The notes: generated from the sequence alone by a model not told the origin. 64,000 nt of DNA from Strigamia acuminata (GCA_949358305.1 OX442316.1:5146001-5210000); one strand, 5' to 3'. Counted from the first letter of the stretch, positions 26,366 through 39,141 are shown. Numbers and translations: made by a program.

Positions 26366-27757
26366 TTTTATGAGAAAAATTGGGAATTTTACGAGAAAAA
26401 TTGGGAATTTTACGAGAAAAATTGGGAATTTTACGAGAAAAATTGGGAATTTTACGAGAAAAATTGGGAATTTTTGCGAAAAAAATTGGGAAATTTTCCG
26501 AAAAAAATTGGAAATTTTGCGAGAAAAATTGGGAATTTTGCGAGAAAAATTGGGAATTTTACGAGAAAAATTGGGAATTTTACGAGAAAAATTGGGAATT
26601 TTACGAGAAAAATTGGAAATTTTACGAGAAAAATTGGGAATTTTACGAGACAAATTGGGAATTTTACGAGACAAATTGGGAATTTTACGAGAAAAATTGG
26701 GAATTTTACGAGAAAAATTGGGAATTTTACGAGAAAAATTGGGAATTTTACGAGAAAAATTGGGAATTTTACGAGAAAAATTGGGAATTTTACGAGAAAA
26801 ATTGGGAATTTTACGAGAAAAATTGGGAATTTTACGAGAAAAATTGGAAATTTTACGAGAAAAATTGGGAATTTTTGCGAGAAAAATTGGGAATTTTTGC
26901 GAGAAAAATTGGGAATTTTTGCGAGAAAAATTGGGAATTTTTGCGAAAAAAATTGGGAATTTTTGCGAAAAAAATTGGGAAATTATCCGAAAAAAATTGG
27001 AAATTTTGCGAGAAAAATTGGGAATTTTACGAGAAAAATTGGGAATTTTACGAGAAAAATTGGGAATTTTACGAGAAAAATTGGGAATTTTACGAGAAAA
27101 ATTGGGAATTTTACGAGAAAAATTGGGAATTTTACGAGAAAAATTGGGAATTTTACGAGAAAAATTGGGAATTTTACGAGAAAAATTGGGAATTTTACGA
27201 GAAAAATTGGGAATTTTACGAGAAAAATTGGGAATTTTACGAGAAAAATTGGGAATTTTACGAGAAAAATTGGGAATTTTACGAGAAAAATTGGGAATTT
27301 TACGAGAAAAATTGGGAATTTTACGAGAAAAATTGGGAATTTTACGAGAAAAATTGGGAATTTTACGAGAAAAATTGGGAATTTTACGAGAAAAATTGGG
27401 AATTTTACGAGAAAAATTGGGAATTTTACGAGAAAAATTGGGAATTTTACGAGAAAAATTGGGAATTTTACGAGAAAAATTGGGAATTTTACGAGAAAAA
27501 TTGGGAATTTTACGAGAAAAATTGGGAATTTTACGAGAAAAATTGGGAATTTTACGAGAAAAATTGGGAATTTTACGAGAAAAATTGGGAATTTTACGAG
27601 AAAAATTGGGAATTTTACGAGAAAAATTGGGAATTTTACGAGAAAAATTGGGAATTTTACGAGAAAAATTGGGAATTTTACGAGAAAAATTGGGAATTTT
27701 ACGAGAAAAATTGGGAATTTTACGAGAAAAATTGGGAATTTTACGAGAAAAATTGGA
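26366..27757. repeat. 21-bp minisatellite, about 66 copies
   Basis: Near-perfect array of GAATTTTACGAGAAAAATTGG. Because 21 is a multiple of three and the unit has no stop in any forward frame, frames of 454-478 aa run through it. They encode only the repeat. A variant block (TTTTGCGAAAAAAATTGGGA, then CCGAAAAAAATTGGAAATTT) occurs at about 26470-26540 and again at 26940-27020. This shows an internal segmental duplication of about 470 bp before the homogeneous 3' part expanded. Confidence 0.97.
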
Positions 27758-27769
27758 TTGAATAAAATT

Positions 27770-28460
27770 TTTTTAAAAAATCAATCTTTCAATTTTTTTT
27801 CGATTTTAATCATTTTTTCGTGTTTTTACGCCGATTAAACCTGATATTAAATGATTTCTACACAGACTGAGACCTATTATTACACGATTTAACACTGTTT
27901 AACCCCGATAATACACGTTTTACGTTGTCAGACGACAGTTGTCAGTTAACACTACTATAGATGCTTCACAGCATCAAAATTAACAAATATCGCATATGAT
28001 GTTTTTACTTTTAATATTTTTTTTGGTTTAACTTTGAAAAAGTTCACTTTAAAATAATGTGAAACTATTGTTAAAGGTATCGTACTGCCTCATTTAAACG
28101 CCCGGGTTCATTCAAATGCCGGGCCCGAATAAAAGCCGGGGCTTCGGCGGCGTTTATTGCACCGCGCGCCGCCCCGAACCGACTTTACCGGAGGGGGTCG
28201 GCCCAAAAAAAAACTAAACGCCCGGGCGTTTAAATGAGGCAGTACGGTATTTCAAAACTTTACAAAATATTTTTAATAACTTATTCTAAAAACGTGTGAA
28301 CTCATGTAAAATTCGGATAGAATAATGCAAAAACGTCTAAAATCGGGTTCAAAGCGTGTAAAATCGTGCTACATCGGGTTCAAACAGTATAATGCGCAAA
28401 AACATAACAAATTGATTGAAATCGAAAAAAAAATCGATAAAACTGTAAGACGTATTAAAA
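27770..28460. repeat. dispersed repeat, copy 1 (interrupted by a MITE)
   Basis: Shares with 29205-29650 a long colinear match, including ACGTTGTCAGACGACAG, GCATATGATGTTTTTAC and TTTAACTTTGAAAAAGTT. It continues beyond the inserted element to AACGTGTGAACTCATGTAAA. No coding capacity. It probably derives from one transposon family. Confidence 0.7.
28080..28247. mobile_element. 168-bp GC-rich MITE with TA target duplication
   Basis: Terminal inverted repeats YCGTACTGCCTCATTTAAAC followed by GCCCGGG at both ends. The interior is very GC-rich (CCGCGCGCCGCCCCGAACCG). TA at 28078-28079 and 28248-28249 flanks the element. The paralogous copy at about 29440 reads TTAAAGGTATTTCAA without the insert and serves as an empty site. 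The TA duplication fits the Tc1/mariner group. It is non-autonomous. Confidence 0.93.
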
Positions 28461-29204
28461 ACGGGAGGACACTACGTTAAACCAGTTGGAAAAAATAAAT
28501 TTCTTTTGAAAATTTATTATTCATATTTAATATTCATATTCATATTCACATTTAATTTGAGGCAAAATTTATTCACCCAAGTATATGTGCTCATGAACAG
28601 ACTCGTTCGAATTCAGCAAGTTTCGTAAAAATTAAAAATCCCGAAATTCATTAAATTATTTCCTAAAAACCTAAATAACACACGTTTTAAAATCTTTCTA
28701 CAGTGCTTCCAACCAAGTATCGCCGTGCAGGATCACTACATAAAGAAGGGGCGCCTCAAATCTTTACAATAAGCTTGTAGAAAAAATAAATCTCTTTTAA
28801 AATTTTAATATTCAACCAGCATATCTTAATTCGTATTGAATTTGAGACGGAATTTACCTCGATTTATAAAGTGATTAAGTTGTAAATATTGAATTTTTTA
28901 AGATTTACTTACACAAGTGTATGTTTGTGCATTTCCTCGTCAAACTCGAACATGATGTCGACAAAGGCCAATTGTGGTGTCATTATTGCGGCTGTATAAT
29001 TGGATATTTAATCTGAAATAAAAAGGAAAGCAAATTAAATACATAATTTACACAAAAATATTTAAAATAATAAATTTTCAAAGGAAAATATATATTTTTA
29101 TTAATATTTTTCTAATTTTTACTTTTCTCCCCCATTATTCATATAAAATTCCAAATTGTTCTTGCAATTCTAATCGGGCTGGAAGTTTTACTTGTAGGTG
29201 AATA

Positions 29205-29650
29205 AAAGTTTTCAAAAAATCAATTTTTTAATTTTTTTCGTGCTTTTACAACTGTTTAACCTCAATAACACGCGTTTTTAAACTTTTTACGTTGTCAGAC
29301 GACAGCTGTCAGTTAACACTAGATGCTTCACTGCATCACAAATTACAAATACCGCATATGATGTTTTTACTCTTAATATTTTTTTTTTGGTTTAACTTTG
29401 AAAAAGTTTACTTTAAAATAATGTAAAACTATTGTTAAAGGTATTTCAATACTTTTCAAGAATTTTTTAATAAATTATTATAAAAACGTGTGAACTCATG
29501 TAAAATTCGGATAGAATAAAAATCGTGCTATACCAAGTTCAAACAGTGTAAAATAAAATCGTGCTATATCGGGTTCAAACAGTGTAAGAATGCTCAAAAA
29601 CATGACAAAATGATTAAAGTCGAAAGAAAAAAATCGAAAAAATTTATTAT
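29205..29650. repeat. dispersed repeat, copy 2 (uninterrupted)
   Basis: The second copy of the repeat at 27.8-28.4 kb, lacking the MITE. The stretch AAAATCGTGCTATACC and GGGTTCAAACAGTG is internally repeated twice. It ends at ACGGGAGGACACCACATTAAA, matching ACGGGAGGACACTACGTTAAA of copy 1 (about 28460), so both copies share the same boundary. Confidence 0.7.
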
Positions 29651-29673
29651 AAACGGGAGGACACCACATTAAA

Positions 29674-29999
29674 CTATAGTTCGCGCACAGTATCTTGATG
29701 CTAAATTCGTACTGCGCATCCCATTCTGCGCAGACGATTTTCTAATTCCAGAAGTTATTTAGCAGTATTAAGCCTAATATTAGGCCTAATAATGCTAAAA
29801 TAAAGTAAATAAAAACAATAAACTCATATTTAAAAGTAATTTACAACTGAGTACCAAAATATTTTTGTTTATTTACCTTGTTTTCGCATCATTAGGCCTA
29901 ATATTAGGCTTAATACTGCAATATAACTGGAAATAGAAAATCGTCTGCGCATACTGCCGCGTACGAATTTAGCATCAAGATACCGTGCACGAACTGTAG
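29674..29999. mobile_element. 326-bp MITE with inverted repeats of about 125 bp
   Basis: The left arm (CTATAGTTCGCGCACAGTAT, then CTTGATGCTAAATTCGTAC) and the reverse complement of the right arm (CTACAGTTCGTGCACGGTAT) align through TCTGCGCAGACGATTTTCTA and AGTATTAAGCCTAATATTAG, giving arms of about 125 bp. The target duplication is unclear. One arm of the same family is present at 8060-8156. Confidence 0.88.
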
Positions 30000-30069
30000 T
30001 AGGGAAAAAATAAATTTCTTTTGAAAATTTATTATTCATAAGTAATATCTGAGGCAAAATTTATTTACC

Positions 30070-30960
30070 CAAGTATAATTTGAAGCTCAGAAAATCTGAT
30101 TTCTCATCAAGGCGGAGTGGATGGCTCCGAATCGAGTTGTGAATCGAGTTGTTAATAATGGCGGCGAGATTCGATTTCAGCATGGGCCTTCTGTTCAAAA
30201 AAAAAAACGAAATATGTCAAAATTCGTTAAATTATTCCGCTGTTTTTAAACTATTCTGAAACATTTACAATCTTAAAAATAATTTAAGATAAACTAACTC
30301 AAATTCCCACCTCGAAACGATTGGATGGCTGAAGATTCATTCTAAATGTGTGGGCCAATGGTTGCTGCTGTCGTATCCATCACGTCAGAACACATGCTGT
30401 CCTCCTTCCCACAATGCAATCTGATTCTTACTGCGCATGTGCGTGGATTTCTCCCAATTCAAACCCCAATTCAAATTGTTTAAATTCAGCCATTTTTTAC
30501 AATGCCTTTTGTAAAAATTAAAAATATTACTGATTTCTTAAATCATTTCCTAAAATGTTGTTAAATTTGAAAAGAGTACTTACCAAAGGATGTTTTGAAG
30601 CCCAGGTTGTCAGGAAACCTTATTTTCCATCAAGGCGTATGCTTCGGATTGAGTTGTTAACAATGGTGGCGAGATTGATTTCAGCGTGGGCCTTCTGTTC
30701 AAAAAAAAAACGAAATATGTCAAAATTTGTTAAATTATTCCGCTGTTTTTAAACTATTCTGAAACATTTACAATCTTAAAAATAATTTTTGATAAACTAA
30801 CTTAAATTCCCACCTCGAAACGATTGGATGGCTGAAGATTAATACGAAATGTGCGGGCCAATGGTTGCTGCTGTCGTATCCATCGCGTCAGAACACATAC
30901 TGTCCTCCTTCCCACAATGCAATCTGATTCTTACGGCGCATGTGCGTGACCTTATCCAAC
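30070..30960. repeat. tandem duplication, units of about 510 bp
   Basis: 30070-30470 and 30580-30960 share the same order of blocks: CAGGAAACC-like start, CTTCTGTTCAAAAAAAAA, TAAATTATTCCGCTGTTTTT, CCCACCTCGAAACGATTGG, and GTATCCATC...CACAATGCAATCTG. In the minus direction the units show TTTTTTGAACAG (acceptor-like) and TTCGAG/GTGGG (donor-like) edges. They are related to fragments at 25.7-26.0 kb. No protein is recognisable. Confidence 0.75.
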
Positions 30961-31555
30961 ACTTGTCTGCTGCCACTGCCAGGCCAGATGCCCTTTTCCT
31001 GGCTCTGGCTCTGTCTCTCATCAGTGTGCTCGTTTCAAGCTACCCAATTTTCTTCGCTGCATTGCACGTCACTCGTTGCAGGTCTTGGCAGCTCTTTAAA
31101 CAGCTTCCAGGCTCTGTTTTGTTTATCTCACCAAACAAACCGCAATCTGCCACTTTTCTACTCCCGTTTACCACGATTTATTTCATCTTTTTTGTTTATA
31201 CATGACACAATACTGACAACATATTAATATTTTATTTACATGTCACAAATCCAAACGTGATTCCATGTTTCTTACTACATGACATTTACAAATTACCGTA
31301 TTTTCATGGCGCTACAGTGCGGACGTTAACAAACATTAATATGGAAACTACGAGCCTCTTTGGTTTCTCCTTATGACGTTAAAAATATACATAATATATA
31401 GTCTGTAAACCGTTCGAACAGCTGTACAAAACAAATAGTTCTACATCTTGTCAAAAGCTACAATATATGAAAATTCGTATAACTTAGAATATTGACTTTT
31501 GATCATGGCAGTGGAGATGGCTGAACGAATAGAAGCAAAAGCCAATCGAGCGAGT
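30960..31555. other. 3' flank of the STRA6-like array, no gene
   Basis: Overlapping plus-strand frames at 30849-31227 are rich in Leu, Ser and Phe but run out of repeat sequence and show no domain. From about 31.2 kb the sequence is AT-rich and probably contains the 3' UTR of the adjacent minus-strand STRA6-like gene. Confidence 0.4.
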
Positions 31556-31559
31556 CGAA

Positions 31560-34500
31560 TTACACGTTTGTTTCTCGTTCATTTTTCACGGGTTGGTTTA
31601 AAACTTCCAGAACGGACAATGCGTTGTTTACTCCTCGGAACCCGATCAGACTTGGATTTCGGATGAGTGTGTACGCCACGAACCACCTGGTGCGAGCTAC
31701 CTGCTTTTTCCTGCTCACTTTCGTATCTGTTGACCGAAAACAAAACATCCAGTGTCGAAGATTAATTAGTAGCTAATTTCTACTCACGCAATAGCGCTTC
31801 TAGTTCGTGGTTGTGCGAGTTAGTCGATGGTGCGTGATTCCAATTGGTCAGTAGATGGACAAATGTGAGAACGATTGGATTTGACTGCAAAGCTTCCAAA
31901 TGCAGTAAACTTGAATAAGCTCTGAAACCTTCAAAGAAATGGAGGAAAATGATGTTACGAATATTAAATGGTCAAGAAATATTCATACCTGCGTCTCTTT
32001 TTTCAAACATTCTTGGAAATATGCTTTTGTCGAGCCGCGGCACGAACAATATTCCCATAACACTTCCCATCAAAATTCTTTTGATGCACGAAAATACTCC
32101 AGTAAAGATGTTAAAAAAAAACACAAAGTACGACAAGATAAAGAATCCTCTCCTAAAAATGAACAAATCATTTTATTTTAATAATTTATTTCATTTAATA
32201 TTACTTTTGAACACAGACCTGTTATCCAGAGCTAATGTCTTGCCCTGATCCACCAGGAAGAAAAATCTTATCATTAAATATTGAGTTAATTGTATAAGGA
32301 TTAAAGCAATTACAATTGGCCTAAAAATAATTAAATTAAATTAAATTAAATTTAATTTAACCAGAATCAATCAACTAACCCTATAAATTCGCAAAGCTTG
32401 ATCACGGTGCTCCAAAATGCAAACTGAATTGGCAGCACGATAATCTCGCCGAGTAAAATAAAAACCACATTCAGTACAAATAATTGAATAGTAAATCCTA
32501 AAAAGTATTATGGCATACTTAATAATTGGCATTTTAATGCAACGATATGCAAAAACCTGCTATAAGATAAGCTACTTGGTATCCTCCATATTGGATAGCT
32601 GATTTCTTGAAGAAAACATGGAGAAAAATAGAAATTTTAATTTTATTTGACAACACCAGAATGAAATAAAAATAGGAATTACCACGAGAGTAATGTTAGA
32701 GGCATCTTTCGCTCTGGGAAGAATATTCTGTTGGTTTTTGCCCTTGAGAAGATTCAATACGTTGTCTCTGTGCGAAGAGAGCAAATGGCACAAATTCACC
32801 AAGCTCAGGATGTAAGCTGCGAACCCACCAACGATGGTACCACCTGCAATACAGTAATCCATTGTAGTAGTATCAAATAAAAATGGAATAACCTTAGTAC
32901 TTACTTACCTACAATGACTATGGATTGAGTGAAGACAAAATCGTAATAAGAGATCATTTTGCTTCCTTCGGCCGCTGACTGCGCAGAAGTAGTGACAGAT
33001 AAACGCTGGATTACCCAAGCAACGACTAATTGAAACAACAAAGATCAAGATTAAGGGAATTAAAAAATCTGTCCGTAGGCCTATATTTACAGTTTGCTAT
33101 TTTTTTTGTTTTCCAACTTTGTATGTAGTCCAGCAAGTATAAAACGTCAATCACGTTTTTTATAAATCCGTAAAACGTTACTATTGAAATCTGAAATTGA
33201 AAACCATTTGAAGTTTCTATAAAAATTGTATTTTTCTCCGTTTCTACATGAGTGATGACCAGAAATCCTATCAGGCAACTAGCTAGAACGGTGAGAGAGT
33301 AACGGAAACCTAAAAATCACACACATAAATGTTAGGCCTAATTTTTTTGGCAACGTGACTTAGGCTCTACTCACCAGCAACTCTTCTGTAGATGTTGTTT
33401 CGAAACCATTCACTACATTTGTTAGTTTTTGTTTCAGTCAGCGACATAACTTTTGTCAAATCACTAAGTTGCAAAAACAGATTTTATTTTTTTTGTCACT
33501 TTTTGAATTCAGTTTAATAAGAGTTTAAATATTTAACCTTTCTTGGCGAATAAATAGATGCTTTACGTATTTGATCTAAAAAAAACAAATTCCGATCAAA
33601 GAAGTTCTATATTGATTTTTTTTCGTTCTTCTTATTACGTCATTTCTTCTAGTATTGTCCTTATATTTGTTCTTTCCCGTATAAAAACGAAATATCTGTA
33701 GTATATACCAATAAAAAATATACGTCCCGGCAATGGAAAAGACTATTCCGCGCAGTAACAGTTCTTTGACTAAGGCTTTCTACGATAAAACCGAATTGTG
33801 TCAGTGAATAGTAACTATGGAACTAATTACTCAACCGTTGTAAGGCCTGATTGCGGAATTTCAAGTAAAATCGCAATAGACATGTAAATTAAATGATAAA
33901 TCAATCCAACGATGCAACTGGGCAAACTAGCCATATATATAAATGCAAATAATGGGTAGAAGTTGCAACCGATCGCAGTAGCAACCATCAATTTCACTAC
34001 AACTGTGTCGAATCAAATTGCAAACTTTTAAAAACAAATAAATCAAAAAATATTTCAGTTTCAGCCACCTAAGCTTACCTTTAAGATAAAAGGGTATTTT
34101 CATTTCTTTAGGTATAAATAAAGTCCCGCCAATGACGCCATCAACCAACGTCATCGTGACGAGTGCAAAAGCGGCCAGAAAAGGTTTTCTTCGTTTCTTC
34201 AGTTCAAAAAAATTTACGGGACTAATAAATAAGGAAGAAGAAAAAATGTTCAATTAGCCTAATTAATCGAATTAGTCTAATCGCACTTACACGGCTAAGC
34301 CAAAATATCCACCGCAGCAATTCGGACACAGATACTTTCTCTTTGTCATGAAGGCGACAATTAAGAGCCCTATTATCTTAATTAAGAAGAAAAGAAATTT
34401 TACGACTACACCATAACCATAACCATCATAATTCATAATTAATCATTATGATAGTTCTGTGGCTTATTTGTATATTCCCATCACATCAATTACCGATAAC

Positions 34501-35031
34501 AAAATAAACAAAATGGCTGCTCCCGCGTATAATTTCACAAACTCTTCACTTTCGTCATCCATTGTGTAGTTAGATAAACGATATAATTTATCGCTTGTCG
34601 CAGAAGTGTCCAACCTAAAACATAAGGCCAGAGTGAGAATTACATATTAGAAAAACTCAGCATCTGCAAATATTGCCAGGTTGTGATGTCTAAACTACCA
34701 GGGAACACTTGTTATGTATTTACTTAGTAAAGAGTCCATATTAAATGCTTCTAGCTTTTACTAATGAGGGAATATAGGTTTGAATGATCGTATACATAAT
34801 GATGACTTTGTCATCTCAAGGGTACATGCTAACTCGTTTACAATGGTTATCTCCAGAGGGCGTTATAATCATTACATGTGTGGTAAGACTTTGTCGATCA
34901 TAATTGCAAATGCTTTTCAATTGAAATCTTAAGATATTTATATCACACCCCTGCTCTTCCTCCATTTCAAGTTGGGTTTCCTGTTCATCTTCTGCAACAC
35001 TGTGCAGAATTGATTTTAAAATGTTGCCCAT
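31560..35031 (-). CDS. STRA6-like multi-pass membrane protein, copy A
   Basis: About 18 short exons on the minus strand, ATG at 35031 (MGNILKSILHSV) and stop at 31560-31562. STRA6 is the plasma-membrane receptor that takes retinol from retinol-binding protein. Family landmarks appear in order: KRRKPFLAAFALV, CNFYPLFAFIYMASLPSC, IKYVKHLFIRQER, FRYSLTVLASCLIGFLVI, GKTLALDNR then RGFFILSYFVFFFNIFTG, VPRLDKSIFPRMFEK, LLHLEALQSNPIVLTFV, and the C-terminal RTRWFVAYTLIRNPSL, which mirrors RARWGLAYTLLHNPT of vertebrate STRA6. It is the most diverged of the four tandem copies, has a longer acidic N-terminus and the widest 5' spacing. Exon edges in the middle (32.9-33.2 kb) are approximate. Ligand unknown. 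Confidence 0.85.
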
Positions 35032-35039
35032 TCTCGGTT

Positions 35040-36110
35040 CTCTTCAACCTGCAAGAAAAAAAAAGAAAAAGAAAATTAAAAGCTCAATTATCAGTTTGAA
35101 CTTGTAGATGTTTCGTAATCAATCATTCACATGTGCTTGCTGTCTTTTCCATCAGATTCAGATTAATTCAATTTCTGATTATTTTTTTTTTAAAAAGTAT
35201 TTAGATTTTTCTTAATTCTTGCTGCTCCATTCATTTCTCGATTCGGTTCATTTCAATATTTTCCTTAGTGACATAATCCAACAGTGCCATTTCGTTGCCA
35301 AGCCCAGACGTCTATTAATAGCTCGAAGGAAAGAATCTTCTTCAAAACGACGTTATCTATTTATTCAATTCATTTATCCGATTTCGATGATTGAATCGGA
35401 AGCTGACAACGCGTGTCATGACCGGTAAATGATCGTGAACATCGCGCACACATTAACTACACCCGTCCACGTAAATCAAACGCACGTTTTCACTGGACCC
35501 GCGTCGCGTTTTCAAAACACAATACGAAAATGCGAATGAATCAATTTTCCCGACGTCAAAAACAAAGAAAACATCAATGAGTTATCTACAAACCGGAAAG
35601 AAATCAATGACGATTGCCTCGCTGTATTAGTCCAGTCGAGTCGCGATTGTTTCCCGTTTTAACTCGGAGCCTGCACGTGTCAGGCGAGTGTGACCACACC
35701 CTCCACGTGTAAAAGCATTAATGATTTTACTTTTCCTTACCCCCTTTCGGACGAGTTCATTTTCAAAACTGCACGAATCAAGTGGGTCAAGGTGAAATCT
35801 AGCCGAGAATGAATCAACAAACATGTCAGATCACAAAAACTCACTACAAATGCCGCATTAATTTCATAATTAAATAAAGCAAAACAAAAAAATATTTTAT
35901 TGTGTTATGTACAGCTTAATAAACACATCTCTTTACAATTTGTAGAAAAACAGCAATCGAAGCTGCTTCAATTCGAAATTGAATTAAATTTCTCAAGAAC
36001 ACGGTTCTTGGATAATAATAAATTACTATCATAAGTCATAACAACCGCTCAATGTGTGTAATTTCACGTCAATAGCTCAGGTTGTGCGGTGAAGCCAACT
36101 TGAAAAATTC
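35040..36110. other. intergenic region between STRA6-like copies A and B
   Basis: Promoter side of copy A and 3' side of copy B. No coding sequence is recognised; short frames at 35219-35428 (+) and 35627-35824 (-) lack domains. A GCGGTGAAGCCAACTT block at 36086-36101, shared with the 3' flanks of copies C and D, lies just beyond the copy B stop. Confidence 0.5.
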
Positions 36111-36116
36111 GATTAA

Positions 36117-39100
36117 TTAATAAGGAACGATGGAGTTGCGATTTTTGCCCTCAATTGCTTTAGGAATCGGCTTAGAATAGGCCTCCATGACAGACAGCAT
36201 GGTTAAGTGACCCCGATAAATAATGATGTTCGGATTGCGTACCAATGTGTAGGCCACGAACCACCTGTTCCTCGCGACACATCTTTTTCTGTGTAATTTA
36301 AGTTCTAGGGGAATATGAAATAGTAAAATTAGAACTTGGTTGTTTTTTGTTCAGCCGAAATGTAATTTTACTTAATATAGTGAGATTTTGTCGTATGAAA
36401 TTGGCGGATTTTTGTTGAGATTTTGAACTTGTCTGTGTCAAGAAAATGACGAACGTCACAACGATCGGATTGGACTGGAGAGCCTCCAAATGCAGTAGGT
36501 AAGAGTAGGCTTTGAAACCTGAACGAGATTTTTCATTTAGGATTCAGGGATTATCTGTTTTGACGTACCAGAATCGTATTTTTCGAATATTCTTGGGAAA
36601 ACACTCGTGTCCAATCGAGGTACGAGAAGTGCTCCTACGGCCGCGCCGATCAACAGTCGTTTGATGGAGGAAAATATTCCGCCGAATATGTTGTAGAAAA
36701 ATACAAAATACGACATGATGAAGAATCCGCGCCTGAAAATAATTAAATAATTAAAAAGAGTATTTTTTTGGCTCATTTTTTTGGTATTCAACCTGTTTGT
36801 TAAAGCCATTGTTTCTCCTCTGTCTTCGAGAAAACAAAATCGAACGAACAAATATTGAGTTAACTGAATGAATATTAAAGCGAGGATTATCGGTCTGAAA
36901 AGGAAAAATAAATTGTAGAATTATCCGAACAAAAACAATTTTTTTTTGTTTTTTTTTTACCCAAGAATTTCCAGAACTTTCAGAACAAAACTCCAGAACG
37001 CAAATTGTATTGGCAGAATTATTATTTCTCCAAGAATAAAAATTGTTAAAGTCAGTACAATCACTTGAAGAGTAAAACCTAGTTTCATATTTAGAAAAAT
37101 AATTTCAAATAATTAAATTAGTTCGAGAAAATTTAACGATTTTGTTTGAGCATTCACCAGCAACGAGATACGCAGCTTGGTAGCCGCCATATTGAATCGC
37201 AGATCGCTTAAACAGAAATTGCATTAAAAATGAACCGGTATATGAATATATATGATGTCCAATTTTTATCCACTCACCACAAGACTTATATTTGAAACAT
37301 TTTCGCTAGAAATGATCATCAGATTTCGTTTTTGCTTCGCAAGACCCAACACGTTCTTCCTGTAACAGGTCATCACGTGACAAATACTGCCAATGGTTAT
37401 AACATACGCCAACACGCCACCTAGTATGGTCGCAACTATAAAAAAAAATTCTCATAGACATCAATCTTGTGTCATTTCATTACCGAATTGGTTTACCTAA
37501 AATAATCATAGACTGGGCGTAAATAACATCATAAAGGGAAATGGCGTCAGCATCATTTACAGGATTAGCATCGCGAGTTTCTTTCCGAGTGAATCGTTTT
37601 ACAAGCATACTGACAACTAAAGATATATCGCAAATATTAATCCCAAAGAAATGGGGAAATCAAAATGTAATCACAATTTGGAATTGATGTCGCCTTTAAA
37701 TACTTGTAGCTTTCCAATCGATCCATCGTTGCAGTCACGGTTAAAATCATATCGTAGTAATTATTAATAACAATCTGCGAATCCAAATTTAATTTAATTG
37801 TCGGCCAATTGAGACAAGTTTTTAAGTACTCACATGAGTAACCATAAGAAATCCGACGGTGCAACTGATTAAAATTGTGAGAGAATAACGAAAACCTAAA
37901 TAAAAACCGCAAATTAACACTAATAGTATAAATAACTAATTGGTCGGCAGTCGGCACCTGGAACATTACGATAAATATGTTTTTTAAACATCTGGACTAG
38001 TTTGTTTTCTTCAGTTTCATTCAAAGATCCGAGTTCTTGCAACACCAAATACTTATCTTTAGACAAAAATAGATTTCTGACATATATGGCCTATATATAT
38101 AACATAATAAAAATCTTAATGAAAATGTTTTAATTTCCAATTATTTCGTTTTTATTTCGTTACCTGGCTTTTCGGAATAATGTGTCGTTCAACCACCTCG
38201 TTCCTATAATACCGAATTATCCGCTTTACGAACCAATAGGTGATAAAAGGGCCAGCTGTCGCCTGAACGATACAATTGAGTACCAATTCATCCACTAAAC
38301 CTCCCTAGAAAGCAGAAATAAGTTTGCAATTACTAAGCTCATTATTAGCTAAGTGGGAAGTTGTACGGTCGAAACATTCGGCACAGGAATTGCAGCAATG
38401 ATATTCAGTACGAGTATCACAAGGTGGTAAATCAATCCAAACACGCACGCGGGCAACGTTCCCATGTGGATACAAGCAAAAAGCGGCAAGAATTGGCAGC
38501 CCAGAACACAGACCATAACTAATTTGACAATTACTGCGAGGAATTTCAATATTAGAAGAATAAAAACAAAATAATTTTATTTGTACTTTTAACCGATGAA
38601 CTCTCTCCTGCGGTTAAGTCGCTCATTGACCAAGTCGACTGAATTATGGCGATTGCAGCCATTGCAAATGCAGCCACGTAAGGGTTTCGGCGTGTGCGTT
38701 CTTCCAGAAAATTTGTAGGCCTATTTAAAAATATTTTTTTTTTACTCTTTTAAAATATTTTTCAAAAATTTAACAAAATATTTTTTTCATACACGGCTAG
38801 GCCAAAATAGCCTCCACAACAATCTCGGCAGCGCGCTTTCCGTTTGGTCATAAATGTGACAACTAATAAACCTACAAGCTGCACGAAATAATATTAATTT
38901 TGTTTTCTGAGATTGAAATATTTCTATGACGGTATACCGTGAGTATTGCATCAATCGATTTATCTATCCTGTATAAGCTTTGAAATTTGACAACTACTTC
39001 GGGTTCATAGTCTATATCATCTTCAGTCTGAGTTCTGAAAAATAATTAAATTAAATTAGTACAAACAAATTCTAATTAAACACCTTACTCATTCAGCACT

Positions 39101-39141
39101 GAATTTATAAATGTCGTCACAGCTTTCAAAAACTCATCCAT
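36117..39141 (-). CDS. STRA6-like multi-pass membrane protein, copy B
   Basis: Minus-strand gene, ATG at 39141 (MDEFLKAVTTFINSVLNE), stop at 36117-36119, with many exons separated by introns of about 60-110 bp. Same order of STRA6 landmarks as copy A: a Cys-rich loop followed by FGLAV, FLEERTRRNPYVAAFAMAA-like segment near 38.65 kb, CQFLPLFACIHMGTLPACVFG at 38.35-38.55 kb, a GFRYSLTILISCTVGFLMVT-type segment near 37.88 kb, SIKRLLIGAAVGALLVPRLD at 36.6-36.7 kb, LEALQSNPIVVTFVIFL near 36.45 kb, and ARNRWFVAYTLVRNPNI at the C-terminus. The second exon is acidic (EDDIDYEPE). It groups with copies C and D by sequence. Retinoid transport is assumed from the family only. Confidence 0.87.

Noticed and set aside
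26325-27838. Open frames of 454-478 aa on the plus strand.
   Set aside because: They lie entirely within a 21-bp minisatellite with no stop codon in any forward frame. No start context, domain or splice partner was found.
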